Positions 1 to 6,845 of a DNA stretch of 16,180 nucleotides are shown here, one piece after another. A program made the translations under genes and the position numbers. The notes below the pieces were generated by a model that worked only from the letters and a program-made list of their open reading frames with translations, had not been told where the DNA came from and did no database searches. The first letter of the stretch is position 1. Each line of letters opens with the position of its first letter. Source of the DNA: Nanosynbacter sp963540705 (lineage in GTDB: Bacteria > Patescibacteriota > Saccharimonadia > Saccharimonadales > Saccharimonadaceae); assembly GCA_963540705.1 (NCBI GenBank), contig CAUTQX010000015.1, forward strand, positions 1 through 16,180. Direction: 5' to 3'.

Positions 1-395
1 GAAAGCCGATTCGTCAGTACTTGGATAAAATTTTAACTCAAGCACGAGAACAGGGATTTGTTGAAACGTATTTCGGCAGGCGACGACCAACGCCTGATGT
101 AAAATCGAGCAATTTTATGGTGCGATCTTCGGCGGAAAGAGCTGCGATGAATATGCCAATTCAAGGCACGGAAGCGGATTTGATGAAATTGGCGATGATT
201 CGATTGGAGGATAAATTGTCGGGCTTGGCTGATGCGATTTTACAAGTCCATGATTCGATTTTGGTGGAATGCAAACCTGAAGACGTTCAGAAAGTCAGCG
301 AGATTATGAAAGCGGAAATGGAAGGCGTTTGTCCAGAATTGCCGATTAAGTTGAAGGTTGATGTTGGCACGGGCGCAAATTGGGGTGAAGTATAG
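1..395 (+). CDS. polA: DNA polymerase I, C-terminal fragment (5' end outside window)
   Basis: The reading frame is open from base 3 and ends at TAG 393-395, giving about 130 residues of the palm/fingers end of a family A DNA polymerase. Visible motifs are the GRRR turn followed by PD, the segment AERAAMNMPIQGTEAD (family motif AERxAxNxPxQGxAAD) and QVHDSILVE, which is motif C and carries the catalytic metal-binding Asp after His. PolA fills gaps during repair and removes Okazaki primers in the cytoplasm. The stop lies 21 bases before the next gene, and a promoter for that gene sits in the gap. Whether this PolA keeps its 5'-nuclease or proofreading domains cannot be seen. The family assignment is very secure. 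Confidence 0.96.
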   Translation, partial: KPIRQYLDKILTQAREQGFVETYFGRRRPTPDVKSSNFMVRSSAERAAMNMPIQGTEADLMKLAMIRLEDKLSGLADAILQVHDSILVECKPEDVQKVSEIMKAEMEGVCPELPIKLKVDVGTGANWGEV

Positions 396-401
396 AAAAT
401 A

Positions 402-410
402 TGGTATAAT
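402..410 (+). promoter_or_regulatory. Extended -10 promoter, leaderless gene at 417
   Basis: TGGTATAAT fits the extended -10 consensus TGnTATAAT. Only six bases separate it from the ATG at 417, so transcription should begin at or within a base or two of the start codon. No convincing -35 is seen 17 bases upstream and no Shine-Dalgarno sequence is present. Leaderless initiation is inferred. Confidence 0.7.
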
Positions 411-416
411 TACGCC

Positions 417-1064
417 ATGAAATACACTCAACGACGAAATTCATTTTCTCGATTTGTACCAATTTTGCTGGTTATTGTTATCACGGTCGTAGCGGTAGCA
501 GCGGTTATTGCGATTGGTCGAGCATTATTTGGTAAAAATGATTCAGGTCAAACAACAGATCAGAATGTTAACGTAGGGCAAGTTGCTTTGTTGTCGACGG
601 ACGTGGGAAGCGCGGTTCGATTGACGGTACGCGGGCCGATTGTAGCGAATGAGAATTTCCGCTCATATAGCATTACTATTTCGCCAGAATCTCGCGAAAT
701 GACGACGTACGAGGGCTATTTGGACAAGCCGATTGCAGAGAAAAAATTGGACAATAACAGCAAGGCTTATACGGAGCTGGTTTATGCGCTTGATAAGCGA
801 AAAATGATGGAAGGTACGCCGCTAACTGAGCAGCAAAATGATTTGCGAGGTATTTGTGCTAGCGGTAAAATTTACAAATTCGAAACTTTGAAGGACAATT
901 CTGTTGTGAAGAGTTTGTGGACGTCGGATTGTAGCGGCTCTAAGGGCTCGGCGCAAGCTAATGTAAACGAGATTTTGGATATGTTTTTGAAGCAAATTCC
1001 TGACGGCAAGAAAATGGCGGCTGGAATTGGCCTAAGTCAAGAAGAAGCTTTGTTTAAGCTTTAG
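417..1064 (+). CDS. Single-pass membrane protein with extracytoplasmic domain, unknown function
   Basis: A 215-residue protein I do not recognise. A basic N-terminus (KYTQRR) precedes one strongly hydrophobic segment at about residues 13-37, followed by GRALFGK and a polar linker, so the topology is probably N-in with roughly 170 residues outside. The exposed part mixes predicted strands and helices and has exactly two cysteines (C147 and C172), which could form a disulfide. No lipobox or sorting signal is visible. It sits between polA and mutM, with mutM starting 10 bases after its stop, so the two are probably co-transcribed from the promoter at 402-410. The start is fixed by that promoter and the lack of an upstream in-frame alternative with a ribosome site. 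Confidence 0.85.
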   Translation: MKYTQRRNSFSRFVPILLVIVITVVAVAAVIAIGRALFGKNDSGQTTDQNVNVGQVALLSTDVGSAVRLTVRGPIVANENFRSYSITISPESREMTTYEGYLDKPIAEKKLDNNSKAYTELVYALDKRKMMEGTPLTEQQNDLRGICASGKIYKFETLKDNSVVKSLWTSDCSGSKGSAQANVNEILDMFLKQIPDGKKMAAGIGLSQEEALFKL

Positions 1065-1074
1065 GATTTGTCGA

Positions 1075-1953
1075 ATGCCAGAACTACCCGAAGTTGAGAC
1101 AGTTCGTCGCGGTTTGGCGGATTTGCTGCCAGGCCAGGCTATTGTGCGAGCGACAGTATTTGATTCGCCAAAAAGCTTTCCGAATTCACTCACAGACGTT
1201 CAGCAATTTTTATACGTTGCGCATGTAACGGCGGTGCGACGTCGTGCAAAAGTGCTGATGATTGATCTTGATACGCGTTATTCGCTGGTGATACATCTTA
1301 AGATGACTGGGCAATTGATTTTTCGTGGGGCTAATAGTTTTGCTGGCGGTCATCCGAATGATAGTTTGATCGGTGAATTGCCTGATAGATCGACACGAGT
1401 GCAAATTGATTTTACAGATGGTTCGCGTCTGTTTTTCAATGATCAGCGTAAGTTTGGCTGGATGAAATTAATGCCGACTGATGAGATAGAAAATTTGCCA
1501 TTTATGCAGAAAGTTGGGCCGGAACCGCTCGATAAAAAAACTGAGGCGGGTGATTTTATTAAGCGAATTCGTCGTCGGCAAAATTCGATGATAAAGCCGG
1601 CGTTTCTTGATCAGTCGGTGATCGCTGGGGTTGGTAATATTTATGCCGATGAAGCTCTGTGGGCTGCGAAAATTCACCCTCAAACGCGAGTTAAAAACGT
1701 TAGTGATAACCAATTGGAAGATTTATTTAACGAACTGCGTCAGATTTTACAATTGAGCATCGATCAGGGCGGTTCGACGGATAAAAATTATGTTGACGCT
1801 GAAGGTAGAAAAGGTAATTATCTGACATTTGCGCACGTATTTCGTCGAGAAGGTCAGCCGTGTCATCGTCATCCCGATCAAGAAATTGTAAAAATGAAAG
1901 TTGCTGGTCGTGGTACTCACATTTGCCCAGTCTGTCAGGTGGAAGCCAAGTGA
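1075..1953 (+). CDS. mutM: Formamidopyrimidine-DNA glycosylase (Fpg/MutM)
   Basis: A bifunctional base-excision repair glycosylase/AP lyase that removes 8-oxoguanine and ring-opened purines. The 292-residue length is typical. The N-terminus MPELPEVETVRRGL supplies the catalytic Pro2 and Glu3; K59 in RRRAKVL matches the conserved lysine near position 57 of the family; HLKMTGQL, DQRKFGWM and GVGNIYADEALW (helix-two-turn-helix) follow in the usual order. The C-terminal zinc finger is C263-x2-H266 ... C284-x2-C287, with R279 in the GRGTH turn that contacts DNA; the usual second cysteine is a histidine here. AGGA at 1063-1066 is the likely ribosome site. The TGA stop overlaps the GTG start of holA. 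Identity is very secure. Confidence 0.97.
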   Translation: MPELPEVETVRRGLADLLPGQAIVRATVFDSPKSFPNSLTDVQQFLYVAHVTAVRRRAKVLMIDLDTRYSLVIHLKMTGQLIFRGANSFAGGHPNDSLIGELPDRSTRVQIDFTDGSRLFFNDQRKFGWMKLMPTDEIENLPFMQKVGPEPLDKKTEAGDFIKRIRRRQNSMIKPAFLDQSVIAGVGNIYADEALWAAKIHPQTRVKNVSDNQLEDLFNELRQILQLSIDQGGSTDKNYVDAEGRKGNYLTFAHVFRREGQPCHRHPDQEIVKMKVAGRGTHICPVCQVEAK

Positions 1954-2852
1954 TTTATCTTCTTTATGGCGAAAACGAATTTGAAAAACGGCAAGCGATT
2001 GCCAAGCTGATTGGTGACGAAAAAGCGGCGCGACATGATGGCGAAGATTTGACATTGTCGGGAATACAAGAAATAGCAATTGGGCAGACGCTGTTTATGA
2101 ACTCGTCGGTGTATTTGATTTCAAAATTGAGTGAAAATTCTGAGGTTTGGTCGCAACTTCCAGATATAAAGTTTGACGATGATAGGACGATTATTCTGGT
2201 GGAAGATAAAATTGATAAGCGGACGAAAACGTATAAGTGGTTACAGAAAAATGCCAAAGTTCAGGAGTTTTCACCACTTAGTGATCGTCAAAAACCGCAG
2301 CTTTTAAAATGGTGTGCGGTGGAAGCGAAGGCTCGTGGCTATGATTTGACGAGCCATCAGGCGGGGGTAATTGTTGATCGTTTAGGGTTTGATCAGTTGC
2401 GACTGAGTAACTTTTTGGATCAATTGGCGCTGGCAGAAAAAGTGACGGATGATTTAATTGACAACTTTATACCTTTGGCGAGGACGGAAAATGTGTTTGA
2501 TTTGTTTATTTCGGCGCTGGTGGGTGATTATGATAAGGTTCACGATATAATTAGCTATTTGGAGTCGGAAAGTAGCGTTGATGACGCTTATCAGACAATG
2601 GGATTGCTTGCCTCGCAGGCAACTAACTTGACGGCGTTGGTTTTGGCTGACGGCGACAGTAAGTTGGTGGCTTCGGATTTTTCGGCTAATCCGTATGTTT
2701 TACGAAAATTGGCGTCTTCGACAAAAGGTGTCGATAAGGAAAAACTGAAGAGGATAAATGACGCGCTACTTCGGGCAGACTTGCAAATGAAAACAACTTC
2801 TGTAAATCCGTGGCTGCTTGTGGAGGCAGCGCTGGTCGGAATTGGAAAATAA
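1950..2852 (+). CDS. holA: DNA polymerase III delta subunit
   Basis: The clamp-loader delta subunit, which opens the sliding clamp during replication. The 300-residue protein begins (M)IYLLYGENEFEKR, matching the family's N-terminal yGxexfl...a motif. The middle carries the typical QAGVIVDRLGFDQLRLSNFLDQLAL helix pair with the conserved N-x-L pattern, and the C-terminus has the usual helical collar domain. I chose GTG at 1950 over an upstream in-frame start near 1860 because it is preceded by AGGTGG at 1937-1942, yields the correct family N-terminus, and overlaps the mutM TGA as GTGA, which implies translational coupling. In Bacillus-type genomes holA also lies next to a convergent rpsT, as here. 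Confidence 0.93.
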   Translation: MIYLLYGENEFEKRQAIAKLIGDEKAARHDGEDLTLSGIQEIAIGQTLFMNSSVYLISKLSENSEVWSQLPDIKFDDDRTIILVEDKIDKRTKTYKWLQKNAKVQEFSPLSDRQKPQLLKWCAVEAKARGYDLTSHQAGVIVDRLGFDQLRLSNFLDQLALAEKVTDDLIDNFIPLARTENVFDLFISALVGDYDKVHDIISYLESESSVDDAYQTMGLLASQATNLTALVLADGDSKLVASDFSANPYVLRKLASSTKGVDKEKLKRINDALLRADLQMKTTSVNPWLLVEAALVGIGK

Positions 2853-2883
2853 AAATATCCTGGTAATTCCCAGGATATTTTCT
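2852..2883. terminator. Bidirectional intrinsic terminator between holA and rpsT
   Basis: A 12-bp perfect stem (2852-2863 with 2870-2881; core CCTGG/CCAGG) has a 6-base loop and A-rich/T-rich flanks on both sides, so it can work on either strand. It overlaps the holA stop and lies 20 bases past the rpsT stop, fitting two convergent transcripts. Confidence 0.9.
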
Positions 2884-2901
2884 TAATAATTCTTTTATAA
2901 A

Positions 2902-3252
2902 TTATTTTTCAGATTTCTTAGCAGCTGGCTTCTTTGCTGGGGCTTTTTTGGCAGCTGGCTTCTTGGCAGTTGCTGGCTTTGCGGCTGGTTTTTTGGTAGC
3001 TTCTAACGTAACACCTGATTTTTTAGCAATTTTGCTCAATGCACTCTTTCGGCGAGCAGCAGTATTTTTCTTAATCAAGCCTTTTTTAACAGCGGTGTCG
3101 ATTTCGCTTTGTGCGGCAGCAAGAGTCTTAACGCTTGGTTCTGCAACGAAAGCTTTAACAGCAGTCTTAATGTCTTTTTTAATGCTGATGTTTCTCTCGC
3201 GGCGCTTTAAGGTTTGTTTAGCACGCTTGATGGCGGATTTGATGATTGGCAT
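2902..3252 (-). CDS. rpsT: 30S ribosomal protein S20 with Lys/Ala/Pro tail
   Basis: A small-subunit primary binding protein for 16S rRNA. Residues 1 to about 84 hold the S20 helical bundle: MPIIKSAIKRAKQTLKRRERN, then KKDIKTAVKAF, AAAQSEIDTAVKKGLI and KNTAARRKSALSKIA. The protein is 116 residues, whereas S20 is usually 85-90. The extra 30 residues are a low-complexity basic tail built from KKPAA/AKKPA units (starting near TKKPAAKPAT), resembling the tails of bacterial histone H1-like proteins. The ribosome site AAGGAG lies directly before the ATG on the - strand, preceded by a consensus promoter at 3297-3325. It is a monocistronic gene divergent from the DHH-like gene. Confidence 0.95.
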   Translation of the reverse strand: MPIIKSAIKRAKQTLKRRERNISIKKDIKTAVKAFVAEPSVKTLAAAQSEIDTAVKKGLIKKNTAARRKSALSKIAKKSGVTLEATKKPAAKPATAKKPAAKKAPAKKPAAKKSEK

Positions 3253-3296
3253 GTTTCTCCTTTACCTCTATAGATTTGTATCGCTAATCAGGAAGA

Positions 3297-3325
3297 ATTA
3301 TACAGAAAATAGCATAAATTGTAAA
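3297..3325 (-). promoter_or_regulatory. rpsT promoter (-35 TTTACA, 17 bp, -10 TATAAT)
   Basis: Read on the - strand, TTTACA (3320-3325) and TATAAT (3297-3302) are separated by 17 bases. Transcription would start near 3289-3291, giving a leader of about 38 nt that contains the AAGGAG ribosome site. Confidence 0.85.
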
Positions 3326-3340
3326 GAGGTGGTGTAGATA

Positions 3341-3370
3341 TTGACTTTATGGTAGTGCTTATGGTATAGT
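3341..3370 (+). promoter_or_regulatory. Promoter of the DHH-like/truB operon
   Basis: TTGACT (3341-3346) and TATAGT (3365-3370) are 18 bases apart, and TGG precedes the -10, giving an extended -10. The -35 lies only 15 bases from the -35 of the divergent rpsT promoter. The leader of about 35 nt carries AGGAAA (3402-3407) before ATG 3412. Confidence 0.8.
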
Positions 3371-3411
3371 GATGCCAAGCGTAATTACAAAAAACAAACA
3401 TAGGAAAAATC

Positions 3412-5106
3412 ATGTCAAACGGATCAGCAAAGCAAAAAGTAATCCAGAGCATCAAGGATGTAACTAATATTTTAGTGACGGTGAGTTCTAGCCCGTCAGT
3501 CGACGAATTGTCGGCGGCATTGGGATTGACAATTTTCCTCAATAAACTAGGGAAGCACGCTACGGCTGTATTTAGTGGTGACATTCCGCCAGCAATTACG
3601 TTCTTGAATCCTGATAAGACGTTTGAGCAGACCGCAGATTCTTTACGTGATTTTATTATTGCTCTGGATAAAGAGAAGGCTGATCATTTGCGCTATAAAG
3701 TTGTTGACGACGCCGTAAAGATTTTCATTACGCCATATCGTACGACGATTACCGATAAAGACTTGGAATTTTCACAGGGCGATTATAACGTTGAGCTAGT
3801 TTTGGCGCTAAATGTTGAAAATAGTGAAAGTATTGATACGGCTTTGACTGCGCACGGTAAGATTTTGCATGACGCTACGGTTGTGGCTATAACGGCGGGC
3901 GAGGTAAAGAGTGGTTTGGGTTCTGTTGATTGGCACGAATCTAATGCTAGCGGCGTGAGCGAAATGGTTGTGGAATTGCTTGATGATCTGAAGACGCCGA
4001 AGGTAACTCTGGACGAGCAGATGGCAACGGCTTTGCTTACGGGAATTGTGGCGGTAACTGACCGATTTAGTAATGGAAATACATCATCAAAGGTTATGAC
4101 CACGGCCGCAGAACTTATGGCAGCTGGCGCAAATCAGCAATTGGTGGTTTCAAAGATTGCCGAGAGCGAAGTAGAAGACAAGCCACAGAAGATTGAAAAG
4201 ATCGAAGAAAAATCTCCAGAAAAAGAGGAAGCTTCAGAGGATAAAACTGAAGAAATAGAGAAAGGTGAGGAAACTGTACACGCGGACGGAACTTTGTCGA
4301 TTAGCCACGAAAAGAAGGGCGATGTCGATGAAGTAGCTGAACAAACAGCGAAGGAAAAGCAAGAAGAGTCTGCCAGGATTGCCGAGGAGAAATTGGCTAA
4401 AATTGAGCCGATAAAGGAAGAGCCGCAAGCCGAGGAAGAAAAGCCTAGTGAAAAAATAGTTTCAAAGGGAGAACTTTCTTTCGAGGAAACTCCGCTGATG
4501 GGCGGCACTCTGAATGCAACGACTACACAAGCTGCTGAGGATAAAATTAGGGAATTAGCTAGCGATCAAAACAAAACTATCTTAACGCACGGTAAATATG
4601 TGGGTGATAATACGCCGTCGTTTGGCGATACTCCGTTAAATGCGGCTATGGGCGCGTCTGATGAACCGCCAAAGATTGATCCGTTTGCTACAACTAACGC
4701 CGCTGAGCAAAAATTGTCGACAATACCTGTTGCGCCGCAATCTGAAGAGTCAATTATTTCGGCAATTACTAACGACACGAATCAATTAAACAATCCAGCG
4801 ACTTCAGTGCCGAGTCAGCCGATTGCGCCAATTGAGCCAGCAATAACAAATCCTGAAAATAGCATTCCGGGTTTCGATTTACCAATGCCACCAGCAATGC
4901 CGGATTTCGGCGCTTTGCCACCAATGCCGCCAGCGCCTACAGGTGTTGATGTGAATGGATTGCCACAGATTGCACCGTTAGGGGTGGTCCCTGAACCAGT
5001 AGCCGCTCCGCAAGCTCCAGCGCCTGCGCCGATCACCGCGATGCCAACTCAGCCAGCTCAAAACGCAGACTTCAATCCAGCACAATTCCACATTCCAGGA
5101 CAATAG
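3412..5106 (+). CDS. NrnA-like DHH-fold protein with degenerate active site and long low-complexity tail
   Basis: Residues 10-250 follow the NrnA/DHH phosphoesterase layout: a motif-I loop and helix (SSSPSVDELSAALGL), motif II (LVLALNVEN), motif III region (VVAITAGEV ... GSVDWHESNASGVSEMV) and motif IV (LLTGIVAVTDRFSNGNTSSKVM, then AAELMAAGAN). Active family members hydrolyse nanoRNA or cyclic dinucleotides using Mn held by HxxPDGD, an Asp in motif II, DHH and another Asp. By my hand alignment these are S25/S29 (D31 kept), N134, T161-A162-G163 and V215, so metal-dependent catalysis is unlikely. Residues 250-350 are Lys/Glu-rich and 465-564 Pro/Ala/Met-rich. Related segments recur in the tail (GELSFEETPLMGGTLNA and PSFGDTPLNAAMGA). 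It lies directly before truB, the position of nrnA in many bacteria. A scaffold or nucleotide-binding role is possible but unproven. Confidence 0.8.
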   Translation: MSNGSAKQKVIQSIKDVTNILVTVSSSPSVDELSAALGLTIFLNKLGKHATAVFSGDIPPAITFLNPDKTFEQTADSLRDFIIALDKEKADHLRYKVVDDAVKIFITPYRTTITDKDLEFSQGDYNVELVLALNVENSESIDTALTAHGKILHDATVVAITAGEVKSGLGSVDWHESNASGVSEMVVELLDDLKTPKVTLDEQMATALLTGIVAVTDRFSNGNTSSKVMTTAAELMAAGANQQLVVSKIAESEVEDKPQKIEKIEEKSPEKEEASEDKTEEIEKGEETVHADGTLSISHEKKGDVDEVAEQTAKEKQEESARIAEEKLAKIEPIKEEPQAEEEKPSEKIVSKGELSFEETPLMGGTLNATTTQAAEDKIRELASDQNKTILTHGKYVGDNTPSFGDTPLNAAMGASDEPPKIDPFATTNAAEQKLSTIPVAPQSEESIISAITNDTNQLNNPATSVPSQPIAPIEPAITNPENSIPGFDLPMPPAMPDFGALPPMPPAPTGVDVNGLPQIAPLGVVPEPVAAPQAPAPAPITAMPTQPAQNADFNPAQFHIPGQ

Positions 5107-5109
5107 TTG

Positions 5110-5766
5110 ATGGACGAAATGATTGTCATAGACAAACCTCAGGGAATGACTAGCTTTGGGGTGGTAGCGCGCTTGCGGCGAGTTTTATCTAATCAGGCGG
5201 GAAAGAAGGTGAAGGTTGGCCACACGGGTACGCTTGATCCGTTTGCTACTGGGCTAATGATTATTGTGACTGGAAAGAAATGCCGCGAAGCTGAAACTTT
5301 CACTAAGTTAGATAAATGGTACGAGGCGGAAATTATTCTGGGCAAGAATAGTTCGACGGGTGATCCGGAAGGCGAAATTACTGATGTGTCTGATTATGAG
5401 CCGAGTTTGGAAGAAGTTCAGCAGGCGGTTAGTCAATTTGTGGGAAAAATTGAGCAGACACCGCCGATTTTTAGCGCAATAAAGATTAATGGTGAAAGAG
5501 CGTATAAATTGGCTCGCGAAGGTAAACAAGTTGAGATTCCTAAGCGTGTGATAGAGATTTACTCATTGGAGTTATTGGCATACGAATATCCCAAATTAAA
5601 GATCAGAACTCACGTTTCAAGCGGAACTTATATTCGGACGCTGGCGGTGGATATTGGCGAAAAATTGGGGACGGGCGCGTATTGTGAAAATCTGCGTCGT
5701 ACGAAAATTGCCGACTATTCTATTGACGCCGCAAAGACTCTGGCGGACTTTGGAATTACTAGCTAA
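5110..5766 (+). CDS. truB: tRNA pseudouridine(55) synthase, short form
   Basis: TruB converts U55 of the T-loop in tRNAs to pseudouridine. The N-terminus MDEMIVIDKPQGMTSFGVV, the catalytic motif GHTGTLDPFATG with nucleophile D43, the KWYEAEIILG strand, the QTPPIFSAIKINGERAYKLAREG segment and SGTYIRTLAVDIGEKLG are all standard. The protein is 218 residues against about 300 for most bacterial TruB; the sequence ends soon after the catalytic domain, so the C-terminal PUA-type RNA-binding domain is missing or vestigial. ATG 5110 is preferred to the adjacent TTG 5107; AGGA at 5098-5101 is the ribosome site, inside the end of the upstream gene, which stops 3 bases before the start. Co-transcription with the DHH-like gene is likely. 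Confidence 0.95.
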   Translation: MDEMIVIDKPQGMTSFGVVARLRRVLSNQAGKKVKVGHTGTLDPFATGLMIIVTGKKCREAETFTKLDKWYEAEIILGKNSSTGDPEGEITDVSDYEPSLEEVQQAVSQFVGKIEQTPPIFSAIKINGERAYKLAREGKQVEIPKRVIEIYSLELLAYEYPKLKIRTHVSSGTYIRTLAVDIGEKLGTGAYCENLRRTKIADYSIDAAKTLADFGITS

Positions 5767-5795
5767 TTGCAAAAAACAGAGAAGCTTGGTATAAT
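5767..5795 (+). promoter_or_regulatory. rpsO promoter, near-leaderless
   Basis: TTGCAA (5767-5772) and TATAAT (5790-5795) are 17 bases apart. TTGG before the -10 gives a TG-extended element. The promoter begins one base after the truB stop. Only nine bases separate the -10 from ATG 5805, so the mRNA should start within about 3 nt of the ATG. Confidence 0.82.
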
Positions 5796-5804
5796 TACAG
5801 AGCT

Positions 5805-6071
5805 ATGATTAGCAAAGAGAATAAAGCGAAAGCAATTGCTTTGACTCAGGTCAATAAAAACGACGTCGGTAGCCCACAGGCTCAGGTGTCAGTTTTGACG
5901 GCTCGTATCAAAGAAGTCACAGAGCATTTGAAGGCGAATAAGCACGACTTCATGGCTCGTCGCGGCTTGATCCAAATGGTTGGTAAGCGCAAGCGTTTGC
6001 TGAAATATTTGGAGCGAACTGATTTTGAGTCTTACAAAGCAGTTGTTGCCAAATTAGGTTTGCGTAAATAA
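5805..6071 (+). CDS. rpsO: 30S ribosomal protein S15
   Basis: An 88-residue S15, the usual length. It binds the central domain of 16S rRNA early in small-subunit assembly. Recognisable segments are KAIALTQVNKNDVGSPQAQVSVLTARI (conserved GSPEVQ region), the helix with HLKANKHDFMARRGL (HxxxxKHDxxxRRGL) and MVGKRKRLLKYL. It has its own promoter immediately after truB and a terminator just after its stop, so it can be made as a short single-gene message. The autoregulatory 5' structures known upstream of rpsO in other bacteria cannot be present if transcription starts at the ATG. Confidence 0.97.
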   Translation: MISKENKAKAIALTQVNKNDVGSPQAQVSVLTARIKEVTEHLKANKHDFMARRGLIQMVGKRKRLLKYLERTDFESYKAVVAKLGLRK

Positions 6072-6090
6072 TTTACGTTAAAAACTGCTT

Positions 6091-6123
6091 AAATCCCCTT
6101 TGACGAAAAGGGGATTTTTGTTG
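6091..6123 (+). terminator. Intrinsic terminator after rpsO
   Basis: A stem of 11 base pairs (6091-6101 with 6107-6117, core TCCCC/GGGGA) has a 5-base GACGA loop and is followed by a T-rich tail. The opposite strand also has A/T flanks, so it may stop the convergent sortase transcript as well. Confidence 0.9.
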
Positions 6124-6129
6124 TTCTGG

Positions 6130-6729
6130 CTATTTTTTCAATTTGGCGATAATCACATCTCGTCCGTCGTTTGCGCCGCCCAAAGTACAGGAATAAAGAG
6201 TTAATTGCGGCTGATCTGTACGTTGTTCGATTTCCACGGCGTCTGGTTTAACGCTTTGTTTTTCGCTAATGACGTAATTGTAACGCACGCCGTTATAGTC
6301 AATGATAATTTCATCGCCGACAGTCAATTTATCGATATTATAAAAGGGTGATTTTCTGAGCGTCTGCTGAGGAGTTAAGCCCATGATAAAACGGTGTGCA
6401 GATAAGACAAAATTGCCGCCATCTTTTGGGTTGCCGTTTTCTGGTTTACGCCACCACGCGCCATGCTCCATTGTCTCGGCGCCGCCAGTGCTATAAGGCA
6501 AATTTATGTCGATTTTCGGTATATAAAGTCGATTTTCGGTAATTTTATTCTCAGTTTTAGTGATGAGCTGAGTGGTGTGGTTGTCTTTTGGGTTGATATT
6601 TTGCGACAAAATAAGGGGCGTGCCGATGAGAGCAAGTAAGTAAACTCCGCCAAGAATCATTAAGATTGCGATTATTGGCAGAATGTAATTTTTTCGCCGT
6701 TTTGTTGACGACTTCAATTGTAGTGACAT
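6130..6729 (-). CDS. Sortase, class D/E-like transpeptidase
   Basis: A membrane-anchored cysteine transpeptidase expected to attach or join surface proteins. The 199-residue protein has a basic N-terminus (KRRKN), one hydrophobic segment at about 15-42, then the sortase barrel. Visible catalytic residues are H112 in LSAHRF, C181 in LYSCT and R190 in GRDVI; LSAH and the Cys-x8-Arg spacing are typical. The segment before the cysteine reads TLYSC rather than the common TLxTC. RLYIPKIDINLPY is the usual first strand. The signal segment is an uncleaved anchor by appearance. No LPxTG-like protein is encoded in this window, so its substrates must lie elsewhere. It is convergent with rpsO and divergent from the next gene. 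The class assignment is tentative. Confidence 0.9.
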   Translation of the reverse strand: MSLQLKSSTKRRKNYILPIIAILMILGGVYLLALIGTPLILSQNINPKDNHTTQLITKTENKITENRLYIPKIDINLPYSTGGAETMEHGAWWRKPENGNPKDGGNFVLSAHRFIMGLTPQQTLRKSPFYNIDKLTVGDEIIIDYNGVRYNYVISEKQSVKPDAVEIEQRTDQPQLTLYSCTLGGANDGRDVIIAKLKK

Positions 6730-6735
6730 GACTCA

Positions 6736-6744
6736 ATTATAGCA
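6736..6744 (-). promoter_or_regulatory. Extended -10 promoter, leaderless sortase gene
   Basis: On the - strand TGCTATAAT is an extended -10 element, with the hexamer at 6736-6741 and the TGC at 6742-6744. Six bases (TGAGTC) separate it from the ATG at 6729. No Shine-Dalgarno sequence is present. The -35 position is weak. Confidence 0.72.
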
Positions 6745-6808
6745 CTATACTCATACGGTATAATCGTGGGAGGGGATAGGAGCGGTGTGCTACATGAGGT
6801 AATGGGGG

Positions 6809-6837
6809 TTGAATTATTATGATTTTTATGCTATAAT
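6809..6837 (+). promoter_or_regulatory. Promoter of the orphan gene at 6846, near-leaderless
   Basis: TTGAAT (6809-6814), a 17-base spacer ending in TGC, and TATAAT (6832-6837) form a good extended promoter. Eight bases follow before ATG 6846 and no ribosome site is visible. With the sortase promoter it forms a compact divergent pair. Confidence 0.78.
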
Positions 6838-6845
6838 TTACTATT

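Noticed and set aside
1860..1949. Upstream in-frame extension of holA
   Set aside because: It lies within mutM in another frame, encodes an unrelated Ser/Cys-rich peptide, and GTG 1950 has a ribosome site and the family N-terminus.
2948..3337. Long + strand open frame opposite rpsT
   Set aside because: It is the antisense of the repetitive Lys/Ala S20 tail and body; rpsT has clear homology, a ribosome site and a promoter.
6766..6812. G-rich clusters that might form a G-quadruplex between the divergent promoters
   Set aside because: The runs are uneven (mostly two or three G) with irregular loops, so support is too weak.
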